64,000 bases of DNA. Origin: Oceanobacillus sp. HTM 045. Lineage in GTDB: Bacteria > Pseudomonadota > Alphaproteobacteria > Rhodobacterales > Rhodobacteraceae. The stretch covers positions 1 through 64,000 of the forward strand of contig WNWL01000006.1 of the NCBI GenBank assembly GCA_009733745.1. Reading direction: 5' to 3'. Below the pieces are notes generated by a model. That model was given only the letters and a program-made list of their open reading frames with translations, made no database searches and was not told where the DNA came from. How positions within the stretch are numbered: position 1 is the first letter of the stretch; each line of letters opens with the position of its first letter. The position numbers were made by a program, and so were the translations under genes. This document shows, piece by piece, positions 42,439 through 51,391 of this stretch.

Positions 42439-44366
42439 CAAGCTTCCCGCGGCTTTTCTCGGAAGTCACGATCGGCGGATGCACGATCCGCAACCGCATC
42501 GTTTCAACCGGGCATCACACCTATCTCGCCGACCGGGTGCCGGGTGACCGGCTTGTCGCCTATCACGAGGCGCGGGCGCGCGGCGGCGTCGGGCTCATCG
42601 TCTCCGAGATCGTGGCGGTGCACGAAACGGCAGGCTTCTCGCGCGACCTGCTGGTAGCGGACAGCGCCGACGTGATCCCGGCCTATGCGAAGCTCGTGGA
42701 ATCCTGTCACCGAAACGGTGCCCGGATCTTCGCACAGCTCTTCCATCCGGGCCGAGAGATCCTATCGGCGCCGGGCGGCATGTTGCCGATCGCCTGGGCG
42801 CCCTCTGCGGTGCCGAACGAGCGTTTCCACATCATGCCGCGGCCTATGACCGACGGGCTGATCCGCGAGATCGTGACGGGCTTCGGCCGCACGGCCGGCC
42901 TGCTTGCGGAAGCGGGCTTCGACGGGTTCGAGATCGTCGCAAGCCACGGCTACCTGCCGGCGCAGTTCCTGAACCCGCGCGTGAACCTGCGCGACGACGC
43001 ATGGGGCGACGGCGCGCTGTTCCTGCGCGATTGCATCGCCGCGATCCGGCGTCAGGCGCCGGGCAAGGCGCTGGGGATGAGGATTTCCGGCGCCGAGTTG
43101 GATGCAGACGGTCTCACACAGGCGGAAGTGCTCGAAGCCTGCACCGGCCTCGCGCCGCTGCTCGACTATTTCAGCGTGACCGCGGGATCGTCGGCGAGCC
43201 TGGGCGGCTCGGTCCATATCACGCCGCCCATGGGGATTTCCCACGGCTATGCCGCGCCGCTGTCCTCGGCGATCCGGGCGGCGACGGGGCTGCCGGTGAT
43301 GGTCACCGGCCGGATCAACCAGCCGCAGGTGGCGGAAGGCATTCTCTCGCGCGACGAGGCCGATCTCTGCGGCATGACGCGGGCTCTGATCTGCGACCCG
43401 GAATTGCCACGCAAGGCGGAGGCCGACCGGCCCGACGACATCCGCGCCTGTATCGGCTGCAATCAGGCCTGCATCGGGCGCGCGCACAGGGGATATGGCA
43501 TTTCCTGCATCCAGCATCCTGAGAGCGGGCGCGAGATAGAGTTCGCCTCCCCGCCTGTCATCGCCGGAAAGCGGCGGCTGCTGGTCGCGGGCGGCGGCCC
43601 CGCCGGGATGAAAGCCGCGGCTGTCGCGGCGGCGCGGGGCCACGCGGTCACGCTATGCGAGGCGGGACCGCGGCTCGGCGGGCAGGCTCTCCTGGGAGAG
43701 AAACTGCCGGGACGGGAGGAGTTCGGCGGGATCGTCACCAACCTGGAACGCGAGATGGCCGCGAGCGGCGTGACCGTGCTCCGCAACACCGCCGTCACCG
43801 CGAACCTCGTCGCCGCGGAGGCGCCGGACGCCGTGATCGTGGCGACCGGCGCCCTGCCCTTCGTACCGGAACGCGAGGGGCTGGATGCGGCCCACGTCCT
43901 CACCGCGTGGCAGGTGCTGGAGGGGGCCAATGTCGGCACCAATGCCGTGATCGCGGACTGGCGCTCGGACTGGATCGGCCTTGGACTGGCGGAACGCCTC
44001 GCGAAGGACGGCTGCCGCTTGACGCTGGCGGTCAACGGCCAGATGGCGGGCGAAACGCTGCAACTCTATACCCGCAGCCACTATGTCGGACGGCTCCACA
44101 AGCTGGGTGTGGAGATCCGCCCATACCTCCGCCTCTTCGGCGCCGATGGCGACACGGTCTACTTCCAGAACACGCTGTCGGACGAGGCGGTGATCCTCGA
44201 TGGCATCGACACGCTCGTCCTGGCCCTCGGTCATCGCGCCCGGGACGGGCTGGCGGGCGAACTCGAAGGCCTCGGAGTCGAGGTTCACATGATCGGCGAC
44301 TGCGTCGCGCCGCGCACGGCGGAGGAAGCGGTCTGGGAAGGGCTCGAACTTGGATGGCGGATATGA
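42435..44366 (+). CDS. OYE-type flavin oxidoreductase with Fe-S and FAD/NAD domains (TMADH/dienoyl-CoA reductase-like)
   Basis: The 643-residue enzyme has three parts. Residues 1-330 form an FMN-binding old yellow enzyme barrel (FSEVTIGGCTIRNRIVSTGH, AGFDGFEIVASHGYLPAQFL, GLPVMVTGRINQPQVAEGIL). A 4Fe-4S motif follows (CIGCNQACIG with a further Cys in GISCIQHP, about 336-360), then a C-terminal FAD/NAD(P) domain (LLVAGGGPAGMKAAAVAAAR, APDAVIVATGALPFVPEREG). This is the layout of trimethylamine, dimethylamine and histamine dehydrogenases and 2,4-dienoyl-CoA reductase. Next to an MttB homolog, an amine-demethylating role is plausible but unproven. It overlaps its neighbours on both sides by four bases. 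Confidence 0.93.
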   Translation: MTSFPRLFSEVTIGGCTIRNRIVSTGHHTYLADRVPGDRLVAYHEARARGGVGLIVSEIVAVHETAGFSRDLLVADSADVIPAYAKLVESCHRNGARIFAQLFHPGREILSAPGGMLPIAWAPSAVPNERFHIMPRPMTDGLIREIVTGFGRTAGLLAEAGFDGFEIVASHGYLPAQFLNPRVNLRDDAWGDGALFLRDCIAAIRRQAPGKALGMRISGAELDADGLTQAEVLEACTGLAPLLDYFSVTAGSSASLGGSVHITPPMGISHGYAAPLSSAIRAATGLPVMVTGRINQPQVAEGILSRDEADLCGMTRALICDPELPRKAEADRPDDIRACIGCNQACIGRAHRGYGISCIQHPESGREIEFASPPVIAGKRRLLVAGGGPAGMKAAAVAAARGHAVTLCEAGPRLGGQALLGEKLPGREEFGGIVTNLEREMAASGVTVLRNTAVTANLVAAEAPDAVIVATGALPFVPEREGLDAAHVLTAWQVLEGANVGTNAVIADWRSDWIGLGLAERLAKDGCRLTLAVNGQMAGETLQLYTRSHYVGRLHKLGVEIRPYLRLFGADGDTVYFQNTLSDEAVILDGIDTLVLALGHRARDGLAGELEGLGVEVHMIGDCVAPRTAEEAVWEGLELGWRI

Positions 44367-46048
44367 CGACACCCACGATCACCGGCGGCCAGGCCGTCTA
44401 CCGCGTGCTGCGCGACCAGGGCGTGGGCACCGTATTCGGCCTCCTCGGCGGATCGATGCTGGAACTCTACGACGCGATGCACGAAGGCGGCGAGATCGCC
44501 TATGTTGGCGCCCGGGACGAGCGGGCGGCGGGTCACATGGCCGACGCTCATGCCCGCGTCACCGGCGGCCCCGGTATCGTGCTGGGCGCGCAGGCTGGCC
44601 CCGGTGTCGTCAATCTCGCGACCGCGGTCGCGGAAGCGCATCTCGCCTACTCGCCCCTCGTCGTGATCGCCGGCGCGATCAGTCGGCGCGACCTCGGCAA
44701 GGACACGTTTCAGGAGGTGGACCAGGTCGCACTGTTCGCGCCGATCTGCAAGCGGTCGATCCTCGTCACCGAGCCCGCGCGGCTCGCCGACATGCTTCGC
44801 GACGCAATACGCCTCGCCATGAACGGCCGCCGCGGGCCGGTCGTTCTGCATGTGCCTCGAGACCTCTTCGCGGCGCAGGTGCCAATACCGGAGCCGGGGC
44901 CGGTACGAATTGCCCGCGCCGGTCCACCCGCACCTGCCGATCTCGACGCGATCGCGGGGATGCTCGAAAACGCACGCAGGCCCGTGATAGTCGCGGGCGG
45001 CGGGTTCAAGTGGTCCGAGGGTACCGCCGCGCTGCGCGCCCTCGCGGAGACCTTGCAGGTCCCCGTGGTCGCGTCCACCGGGCACGCGGACGTAATGCCG
45101 CACGGCCACCCGCTCTTCGCCGGCCAGGCCGGCCCCCGTGGCAACCGGGTGGCGAGCCGCTTGATGCGGGAGGCGGATTTCCTGCTCGTTCTCGGGGCGC
45201 GTCTCGCTTTCAACTCGACATTCCTCAGCCATGACTATGTGTCTGCAGATGCGAGGATCGTCCACGTCGAGATCGAGGCGGCGGCGGCAGGGCGCTACTT
45301 CCCCGCCACCCTCGCGCTTCAGGCCGATGCGCGGGCAACTGCGGAAGCCCTGACAGATCGCTGCGGCAGCATCGCGACGTCGGGATGGGCGGACTGGCGC
45401 AAGGTATTCGCCGCCGACATCGAAACGCTCGCGGCCGAGCGCGCGGCGGAGGCGGCTGACGATACGCATCCGATGCAGCCGCGCCGGGCGCTGGCCGAGA
45501 TCCGTAAGGCCCTGCCCGAGAATGCGATTGTCACGCTCGACACCGGCAATGCCTGCCTGCAGGCGGCGGACCGCCTGGCGCATTTCATGGCGCCGGGCCT
45601 GATCACGCCGCTTGATTTTGGCCTCGTCGGCTTCGGATACGCCGCGGCGCTCGGCGCGAAGGCGGCCGCGCCGGAACGGCCCGTCGTCGCGGTGATCGGC
45701 GACGGCGGCTTCGGCTTCGCGCTGGCCGAGATCACCTCCGCCGTCGCCCACGGACTGGCGGTGACGGCCGTCGTGCTCGACAACGGCGCATGGGGGGCGG
45801 AGAAGGCCTACCAGCGCGAATTCTTCGGAGGCCGCCTCCTCGGCGCCGACATCTCGAGCCCGGCGTACGACGAAGTTGCCCGGCTGTGCGGTGCGACGGG
45901 GTTCACGGCGGAGACGCCCGGGGAACTCGCGGCCGCACTCCGCGACGCTATCGTTAGCGGCCGCCCGGCAGTCATCCACGCCAGGATCGACCCCGACGCC
46001 CTGTCCACGCTTCGCAAGGACCTGTTCGGCAGCAAGACGGGGGCCTGA
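44363..46048 (+). CDS. Thiamine pyrophosphate-dependent enzyme (acetolactate synthase-like)
   Basis: The 561-residue protein has all three TPP-enzyme domains: the N-terminal PYR domain (TGGQAVYRVLRDQGVGTVFG, with the catalytic Glu in ARDERAAGHMADAHAR), a middle domain (NARRPVIVAGGGFKWSEG), and the PP domain with the cofactor motif GDGGFGFALAEI through VLDNGAWG. It lies at the end of the MttB-like operon, starting at an ATG inside the preceding stop. Family members decarboxylate 2-keto acids or condense them (acetolactate synthase, glyoxylate carboligase, sulfoacetaldehyde acetyltransferase, oxalyl-CoA decarboxylase). Which of these applies here cannot be told by eye. Confidence 0.93.
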   Translation: MTTPTITGGQAVYRVLRDQGVGTVFGLLGGSMLELYDAMHEGGEIAYVGARDERAAGHMADAHARVTGGPGIVLGAQAGPGVVNLATAVAEAHLAYSPLVVIAGAISRRDLGKDTFQEVDQVALFAPICKRSILVTEPARLADMLRDAIRLAMNGRRGPVVLHVPRDLFAAQVPIPEPGPVRIARAGPPAPADLDAIAGMLENARRPVIVAGGGFKWSEGTAALRALAETLQVPVVASTGHADVMPHGHPLFAGQAGPRGNRVASRLMREADFLLVLGARLAFNSTFLSHDYVSADARIVHVEIEAAAAGRYFPATLALQADARATAEALTDRCGSIATSGWADWRKVFAADIETLAAERAAEAADDTHPMQPRRALAEIRKALPENAIVTLDTGNACLQAADRLAHFMAPGLITPLDFGLVGFGYAAALGAKAAAPERPVVAVIGDGGFGFALAEITSAVAHGLAVTAVVLDNGAWGAEKAYQREFFGGRLLGADISSPAYDEVARLCGATGFTAETPGELAAALRDAIVSGRPAVIHARIDPDALSTLRKDLFGSKTGA

Positions 46049-46107
46049 AGAGGGTGGGTGTAGCCGCGCGCAGCTCCGCCCGCCTCCTCAGATACCCCCA
46101 GGTATCA

Positions 46108-47622
46108 CTACTTCGAGCCAGAGTATTTCAGCCGGCGCCGCGTGTTGCGGAGTGACGAAACCAGCGAAACCAGCAGCAGGACCCCACAGATCGCCAGGAT
46201 GCCGGCGCTGATCGGCGTCTCGAAGAAGATCATCGGGTCGCCCCGACCGATCAGCAGTGCGCGCCGGAGGTTCTCCTCCATCATCGGGCCGAGAATCAGG
46301 CCGAGAAGCAGCGGCGATGCCGGGCAGTCGAGCTTGGCAAGCAGGTAGCCCGCGGCGCCAAGCCCGGCCAGCAGGATCAACTGGAACGAGCTGTTGGCGA
46401 CGCTGTAGACGCCGATGCAGAGGAAGATCACGATCATCGGGTAGAGAATCCGATACGGGATTGACAGGATCTTCACCCAGACCCCGATGAACGGGATGTT
46501 TACCCACAGGAGCAGGAAGTTGCCGATCCACATGCTGGCGATCAGGCCCCAGAACAGCTCCGGGTGCGACGAGATCACCCGCGGGCCCGGCGAAATCCCG
46601 TGCATGATGAGCGTGCCGAGGATCAGCGCACCGACCGCGTCGCCGGGGATGCCAAGTGTCAGCGTCGGGATGTAGCCCGTCTGCGCAGCGGCATTGTTCG
46701 CGGCTTCGGGCGCGGTAACGCCCTCGATGGCGCCCTTGCCGAAGCGGGACGGATCCTTCGCGACGCGCGTCTCGACTGCGTAGGCCATGAAGGAGGAGAT
46801 CGTCGGCCCTGCCCCCGGCAGCGCCCCGAGAAACGCGCCGAGGCCCGTGCCGCGCAGGACAGCGCCGATGGAGCGGCGGGCCTCGTCCCTGGTCGGCAGC
46901 ATCGATAGCCAGCCCTTGCCGTGATCGGGCATCGAACGGTCGACATGGGGTTCGAGATTCCGCATCACCTCCGAGAGGCCGAACATCGCCATGGCGACGA
47001 CGATGAAGCTGATCCCCTCGGCCATGATCGGCACTCCGAAGGTAAACCGCATCATGCCGGACACGATGTCGGTGCCGACGAGCCCGAGCAGCAGCCCGAC
47101 CACCACCATCCCGACCGAGCGCAGGAGCGACTGCGACGCGGCGGCCGCGGCGGCGAGGAGGCCGAGCAGCATCATGCTGAAATACTCGGCCGGGCCGAAT
47201 TCCAGCGCGATGCTCACGATGGCGGGTGCTGCGACCACCACCAGCAACAGCCCGACGCAGCCGCCCGCGAAGGAGGCGATCGCGGTCATGAACAGCGGCA
47301 CACCCGCCCTGCCCTGCTGCGCCAATGGGTAGCCGTCCATTGCTGCCACGGCGGAGGCGGGCGTGCCCGGGAGGTTGAGCAGGATCGACGCGGTCGAGCC
47401 GCCATAGAGCCCGCCGTAGAAGATGCCCGAGAGCATGATCAGCGCGCCCAGCGGGTCGAGCCCGAAGGTGAAGGGTAGCAGCATCGAGATCGCCGTCACC
47501 GCGCCGAGCCCCGGCAGTACACCGACGAACGTGCCCAGCACCACGCCGATGAGGCAGTAGAGCAGGTTGTTCCAGGAGAAGGCGACGTCGAACCCGAAAG
47601 CGAGGTTGTCGAAGAGCTCCAT
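46108..47622 (-). CDS. tctA: Tripartite tricarboxylate transporter, large membrane subunit TctA
   Basis: The 504-residue protein starts MELFDNLAFGFDVAFSWNNL and shows TctA hallmarks: LLYCLIGVVLGTFVGVLPGL, GAVTAISMLLPFTFGLDPLG, GGSTASILLNLPGTPASAVA, AMDGYPLAQQGRAG, LGALPGAGPTISSFMAYAVE and a second NLPG-like loop near TLTLGIPGDAVGALILGTLI. About 12 transmembrane segments are expected. With TctB and the periplasmic TctC it imports carboxylates using an ion gradient. The ATG at 47622 overlaps the tctB stop by one base (TGATG). The binding protein is encoded 3.7 kb away at 51392. Confidence 0.96.
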   Translation of the reverse strand: MELFDNLAFGFDVAFSWNNLLYCLIGVVLGTFVGVLPGLGAVTAISMLLPFTFGLDPLGALIMLSGIFYGGLYGGSTASILLNLPGTPASAVAAMDGYPLAQQGRAGVPLFMTAIASFAGGCVGLLLVVVAAPAIVSIALEFGPAEYFSMMLLGLLAAAAAASQSLLRSVGMVVVGLLLGLVGTDIVSGMMRFTFGVPIMAEGISFIVVAMAMFGLSEVMRNLEPHVDRSMPDHGKGWLSMLPTRDEARRSIGAVLRGTGLGAFLGALPGAGPTISSFMAYAVETRVAKDPSRFGKGAIEGVTAPEAANNAAAQTGYIPTLTLGIPGDAVGALILGTLIMHGISPGPRVISSHPELFWGLIASMWIGNFLLLWVNIPFIGVWVKILSIPYRILYPMIVIFLCIGVYSVANSSFQLILLAGLGAAGYLLAKLDCPASPLLLGLILGPMMEENLRRALLIGRGDPMIFFETPISAGILAICGVLLLVSLVSSLRNTRRRLKYSGSK

Positions 47623-48071
47623 CAGAACACCCACAACCGGAACGGCAGGCCGAGAAGCACCTGGAAGACCACCGCGGAAAATGCCGCCATGCCGATGGCG
47701 ATCAGCACCGCCTCCCGCCAGCGGGTCTCGCTGCTGGCGATGCCCGCCACCAGCACGCAGGCAATGCAGGCTGCGATCAGCCCCGCCCGCTCGACCAGCG
47801 CTGCAAACACGAGGATCGCGGCGGTAAGGCCGAGCGCCGGGCGCAGATGCAGGCGCTCCACCCTGTCAGGCCGGCGGCGCAGCACCGACTTGATCGCAAG
47901 CGCTGCGCCAATGGACATCAGAAGGCTGCCGAGGACGACCGGGAAGTAGCCCGGCCCCATGCGCCGCATGGTCCCCATGGCGTAGTCCTGCGCGCCGATG
48001 GCGAAGAACGCGCCTATGGCCATGAACAGGAGGCCGGTCAGGACGTCCTTGTCGTTGAGCATTCCGCGCAT
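47622..48071 (-). CDS. tctB: Tripartite tricarboxylate transporter, small membrane subunit TctB
   Basis: The 149-residue membrane protein has four hydrophobic segments: DVLTGLLFMAIGAFFAIGAQ, then the conserved YAMGTMRRMGPGYFPVVLGS loop of TctB, LGLTAAILVFAALVERAGLI, and a final IAIGMAAFSAVVFQVLLGLP. It forms the membrane complex with TctA, whose gene overlaps its stop. It lies 47 bases downstream of the enolase-superfamily gene on the same strand, so the transporter is cotranscribed with a catabolic enzyme. The start MRGML at 48071 or MLNDKD at 48062 may be used. Confidence 0.9.
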   Translation of the reverse strand: MRGMLNDKDVLTGLLFMAIGAFFAIGAQDYAMGTMRRMGPGYFPVVLGSLLMSIGAALAIKSVLRRRPDRVERLHLRPALGLTAAILVFAALVERAGLIAACIACVLVAGIASSETRWREAVLIAIGMAAFSAVVFQVLLGLPFRLWVF

Positions 48072-48118
48072 TTTTTGTGGTTCCTCCCCATCTTGTTGCG
48101 CCGCCCCGGTTACCCTGT

Positions 48119-49258
48119 TCAGACGTAACAGGGCCCATCTATCAGCGGGTACCGGGCGATGAAGTCCTCATCCACCTCCACGCCGAGACCCGGAGCGTCT
48201 GGCGCGGTGATGTAGCCTTCCGCATCGATCTCCAGCTTGCGGTCGACGAGGTCGGTGCGGAACGGGTTCACGGCGGTCGCGTCCGCCTCGAAGTACCCGG
48301 CATTGTCGATGGCCGAGAGGAGATGCAGCGAGGCGAACATGTTGAGCGCCGTCATCGAGGAATGCGGGTGGATCTTCTGCTTCCGCGCGGAAGCCATCGC
48401 GGCGATGCGCAGCAGTTCCGTGAGGCCGCCGCTCTTGGACAGGTCGGGCTGCAGGATGGTGACCGCGTCCTGCTCGAGCAGCCGCTGGAACTCGTAGCGG
48501 GTGTAGTGGTTCTCGCCCGCCGCGAGCGGCGTCTGCCCCAGCTCGGTCGCGCGCGCGTAGGCATAGTCGTCATAGGGCGGGAACGGCTCCTCCAGCCAGC
48601 CGGCGCGGCAGGCGTCGAGCGCGGGCATCAGGCGGCGGATCTCGTCGAGGCCGTAGGCGGCGTTCACATCCGTGAGGATCTCGATATCGTCGCCGAGCGC
48701 GCCGCGCACCGCCTCGACCCGGCCCGCGTCGCGCTCCGGCGTGTCGCCGAGGCGGAGCTTCAGCGCCTTGTAGCCCATCTCGATGTAGCCCTGGGCTTCC
48801 TCGATCAGCTTGGCGTGCTCCTTGAAGCCGAGGGTAAGGCCACCGGCATAGGCTGGAAGCCGGCGCTGGCCGCCGCCGATCAGCTTCCAGATCGGCCAGC
48901 CCGCCGCCTTGCCGCGGATATCCCAGAGCGCGAGGTCGATGCCGCTCATCGCGATCGACGTGCCTGCACCGAAGCCGTGGGTGGCGAGGTGCCCGAGATA
49001 GAGCCGGTGCCAGACGCCGACCGTGTCGCAGGCATCCATCCCGAGGATCATCGGCTTGAGGGTATTCTCGATCAGCATCCCGATCGCACCGGGCGAACGG
49101 CCGTGATGCGCCTCGCCCCAGCCGGTGATGCCTTCGTCCGTGACGACCTTCACCAGCACCGCATCGCGCTTGACCATCCGGCCGACACCCATGCGGTGGT
49201 CGTGGCCTTCAGGGACGCGGTAGGAAATCGGGTAGACCTTGATATCCTGAATCTTCAT
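48119..49258 (-). CDS. Enolase-superfamily dehydratase/racemase (mandelate racemase type)
   Basis: The 379-residue enzyme starts MKIQDIKVYPISYRVPEGHD behind GGAGATG. In the barrel, the first base lies in YKALKLRLGD (K-x-R), metal ligands in EILTDVNAAYG (Asp), AGWLEEPFPPYD (Glu) and LAAGENHYTRYE (Glu). The Asp/His dyad of the mandelate-racemase subgroup is in ILQPDLSKSGG and KIHPHSS. Thus all catalytic elements are present. Such enzymes dehydrate or epimerise acid sugars or hydroxy acids. A DapA-like lyase is divergently encoded and a TctABC uptake system is linked, as in known aldarate pathways. The substrate itself is unknown. Confidence 0.93.
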   Translation of the reverse strand: MKIQDIKVYPISYRVPEGHDHRMGVGRMVKRDAVLVKVVTDEGITGWGEAHHGRSPGAIGMLIENTLKPMILGMDACDTVGVWHRLYLGHLATHGFGAGTSIAMSGIDLALWDIRGKAAGWPIWKLIGGGQRRLPAYAGGLTLGFKEHAKLIEEAQGYIEMGYKALKLRLGDTPERDAGRVEAVRGALGDDIEILTDVNAAYGLDEIRRLMPALDACRAGWLEEPFPPYDDYAYARATELGQTPLAAGENHYTRYEFQRLLEQDAVTILQPDLSKSGGLTELLRIAAMASARKQKIHPHSSMTALNMFASLHLLSAIDNAGYFEADATAVNPFRTDLVDRKLEIDAEGYITAPDAPGLGVEVDEDFIARYPLIDGPCYV

Positions 49259-49345
49259 CGCTGCATCTCCGGTTTCCCCTTCTTGTGCTGACGGTGCGGT
49301 GCCCTCGGTGCGGAGCCCTGCACGGTTCGATTGGATTGCGCATAT

Positions 49346-49364
49346 CTGTAATACTATATTACAG
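49346..49364. promoter_or_regulatory. GntR/FadR-type operator 1: CTGTAAT-N5-ATTACAG
   Basis: This perfect 19-bp palindrome lies in the divergent promoter region between the enolase-superfamily gene (minus) and the DapA-like gene (plus), in an AT-rich patch. A close variant precedes tctC (51301-51317). FadR-subfamily sites have the form TnGT-Nx-ACnA. The GntR gene two genes away is the candidate repressor. Confidence 0.7.
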
Positions 49365-49434
49365 CATTGTGCAATGGGCTGACGCCGGGCCATAAGGCCG
49401 ATCCATCCGCACCGAACCTGGAGAGAACGCACCG

Positions 49435-50433
49435 ATGACCGCCACGACCACGCTCCGCGCCGATATCGACGACCCGCTCTGGGTGCCGGTCCTGACCCAC
49501 TACACTCCCGAAGGCGGAATCGATGCGCCTCGGATGCTGGCGCATCTGGCGAGCCTCGCGCCGCATGTCCGCCAGATCATGCTCGCCGGATCGACCGGCG
49601 ATGGCTGGGAACTCGACGACGCCCGGTTCGACGCGCTCATTGACTTGGCCGACGGTTCCTTGCCGAAAGATGTGGCGATCCTGTTCGGCGTGCTGCGCCC
49701 GACGACGGAGGAGGTCGTCGCGCGGCTCAAGCAACTTGAGACGCGGATAGCCGCGAGCCCAACGCTCCAGGCAAGGGTCCGCGGCGTCGCGATCTGCCCC
49801 CCGGTAGAAGCCGACGCTACGCAAGACCGGATCCGCGAACACTTCGCGGCAGCTCTTTCCGCGAGTTCGTGCCCTGTCGCGGTGTATCAACTCCCGCAGG
49901 TTACCGGGTGCCGGATCACCCCGGAGACGATGGTCCATCTCGCGGAGAACCCGCGTGTCACGATGTTCAAGGACAGCAGCGGCGAGGACCAGATCGCTGG
50001 GGCGGCTGACTATGATGGCGTGGTGCTGGTGCGCGGGGCGGAGGGCGGCTACGTCGAGGCACTGGAGCCGGAAGGCGCCTATCATGGCTGGTTGCTCAGC
50101 ACGGGCAACGCCCTTGCCGAACCGCTGAAGCATGTCTGGGCCCTGAAGCAGAACGGCGATGCGGATGCAGCGAGCGCGCTCTCGAACCGGGTATCCAGCG
50201 TGGTCTCCAGGGTATTCGCCTCCGCGGCAACCGAGGGCGGAGCCAACGCCTTCTCCAACGCCAACCGGGCGATGGACCACCTTCGGGCGTGGGGCAACGG
50301 GTGGCAATCGGCACCTCCGACGCTGAAAGTGGACGGAACCGCGCTTTCGAGCGCCCTGATCGAGGAAGTCTCGGCCATTGCCGCCGACCTTCTTGAGATT
50401 GGCGATACGGGTTACCTTTCCCGGAAAGCGTGA
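49435..50433 (+). CDS. Dihydrodipicolinate synthase-family lyase/dehydratase (DapA-like)
   Basis: The 332-residue TIM-barrel protein has the class-I aldolase features: PLWVPVLTHYTPEGGIDAPR, MLAGSTGDGWELDDARFDAL (GSTG loop), VAVYQLPQVTGCRITPE with the Tyr, and the Schiff-base Lys in VTMFKDSSGEDQIAGAADYD. It departs from true DapA at the end, so it acts on another 2-keto acid; family members include 5-keto-4-deoxyglucarate dehydratase and 2-keto-3-deoxy aldolases. Paired with the divergent enolase-superfamily enzyme, it could take the next step after a dehydration. The GntR gene follows after 6 bases. Confidence 0.88.
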   Translation: MTATTTLRADIDDPLWVPVLTHYTPEGGIDAPRMLAHLASLAPHVRQIMLAGSTGDGWELDDARFDALIDLADGSLPKDVAILFGVLRPTTEEVVARLKQLETRIAASPTLQARVRGVAICPPVEADATQDRIREHFAAALSASSCPVAVYQLPQVTGCRITPETMVHLAENPRVTMFKDSSGEDQIAGAADYDGVVLVRGAEGGYVEALEPEGAYHGWLLSTGNALAEPLKHVWALKQNGDADAASALSNRVSSVVSRVFASAATEGGANAFSNANRAMDHLRAWGNGWQSAPPTLKVDGTALSSALIEEVSAIAADLLEIGDTGYLSRKA

Positions 50434-50439
50434 GGGGTT

Positions 50440-51222
50440 ATGAGCGAAGAATCGGCCACAGCCGCGCGCAGGCAGGCATCCGATACGCTGGAGCAGGCGA
50501 TTCGGCCGGCGCGCAATCGTAGCCTCGGGGACGAGGTCTACGATGCGCTGGCCCGGCTCATCGGCTCCGGGGAACTGGAAAGCGGCAGCCGTCTGCCGGC
50601 GGAGGGTGAGCTCTGCCGGCTCTTCGCGGTGTCGCGCCCGGTGGTTCGCAAGGCTCTGAACCAGCTACGCGAGGACGGGATGATCGTCTCGCGCAAGGGA
50701 GCCGGCTCCTTCGTCTCGGCCAAGGTATCGAGCGGACCGGCGGAGATGGATCCCGAGAAGCAGCTCGGCACGATGCTGCACGCGCTGGAGTTCCGCCGCA
50801 GTATCGAGCCCGACGCGGCCTACTACGCCGCGATCCGCCGTGGGCCGAGGGAGCTCGCTAACATCGCGGCGGCGCTGGAGGATTTTCACAAGCTGGAACA
50901 CGGCCCTGCCCGCCGCAGGGTGGACATGGCCTTCCACCGTTCGATCGCCGAAGCCGCGCGCAACGATCACTATGCCCGGGCGCTCGATGTGATCGACTAC
51001 GACATCGAGATCGGCATCACTCTTGCCCGCCACCTCTCGCAGCTTGGGCAGGAGGAGCGCCGCACGGCGATCTTCGCCGAACACCGTGAAATCTATCTCG
51101 GAATCGAGGCGCAGGACCCGACCGCGGCGCGCGAGGCGATGTTGCGGCATCTCGAGTATTCGCGGGTGCGCGTGACCGCACGCGGCGAGGAAATGCTCCG
51201 CCGGTCCCGCGGCGGCGACTGA
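50440..51222 (+). CDS. GntR-family regulator, FadR subfamily (FCD domain)
   Basis: The 260-residue regulator has an N-terminal winged HTH (SLGDEVYDALARLIGSGELE, RLPAEGELCRLFAVSRPVVR, REDGMIVSRKGAGSFVSAKV) and an all-helical FCD domain (FRRSIEPDAAYYAAIRRGPR, DMAFHRSIAEAARNDHYARA, AIFAEHREIYLGIEAQDPTA). Metal/ligand His candidates are in FHRSI and EHREI. It is coupled to the DapA-like gene and followed by tctC. The two TGTAAT-N5-ATNACA palindromes at 49346 and 51301 flank its gene and cover all promoters of the set, so it most likely represses both directions until an organic acid binds. Confidence 0.93.
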   Translation: MSEESATAARRQASDTLEQAIRPARNRSLGDEVYDALARLIGSGELESGSRLPAEGELCRLFAVSRPVVRKALNQLREDGMIVSRKGAGSFVSAKVSSGPAEMDPEKQLGTMLHALEFRRSIEPDAAYYAAIRRGPRELANIAAALEDFHKLEHGPARRRVDMAFHRSIAEAARNDHYARALDVIDYDIEIGITLARHLSQLGQEERRTAIFAEHREIYLGIEAQDPTAAREAMLRHLEYSRVRVTARGEEMLRRSRGGD

Positions 51223-51300
51223 GCCCCGAGGCCGCCGCGGTTTTGTCCAATCACACCCTGTGCAAGGGCGCCCCGCAAGAATCCCTTTGACCGCAAAAGA

Positions 51301-51317
51301 TGTAATATCCTATGACA
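51301..51317. promoter_or_regulatory. GntR/FadR-type operator 2: TGTAAT-N5-ATGACA
   Basis: The site is identical in layout to operator 1, with one mismatch in the right arm. It lies 75 bases upstream of the tctC start, in the space after the GntR gene. Together the two sites mark a regulon of enolase-tctB-tctA, dapA-like-gntR and tctC-2-hydroxyacid dehydrogenase. Confidence 0.6.
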
Positions 51318-51391
51318 GATTTGCGTGATGCGCTGATGGGACCTCTATGTGCCTGAGAGCGGACGCGCCCACAAACCGAGGAGGAAGCACC

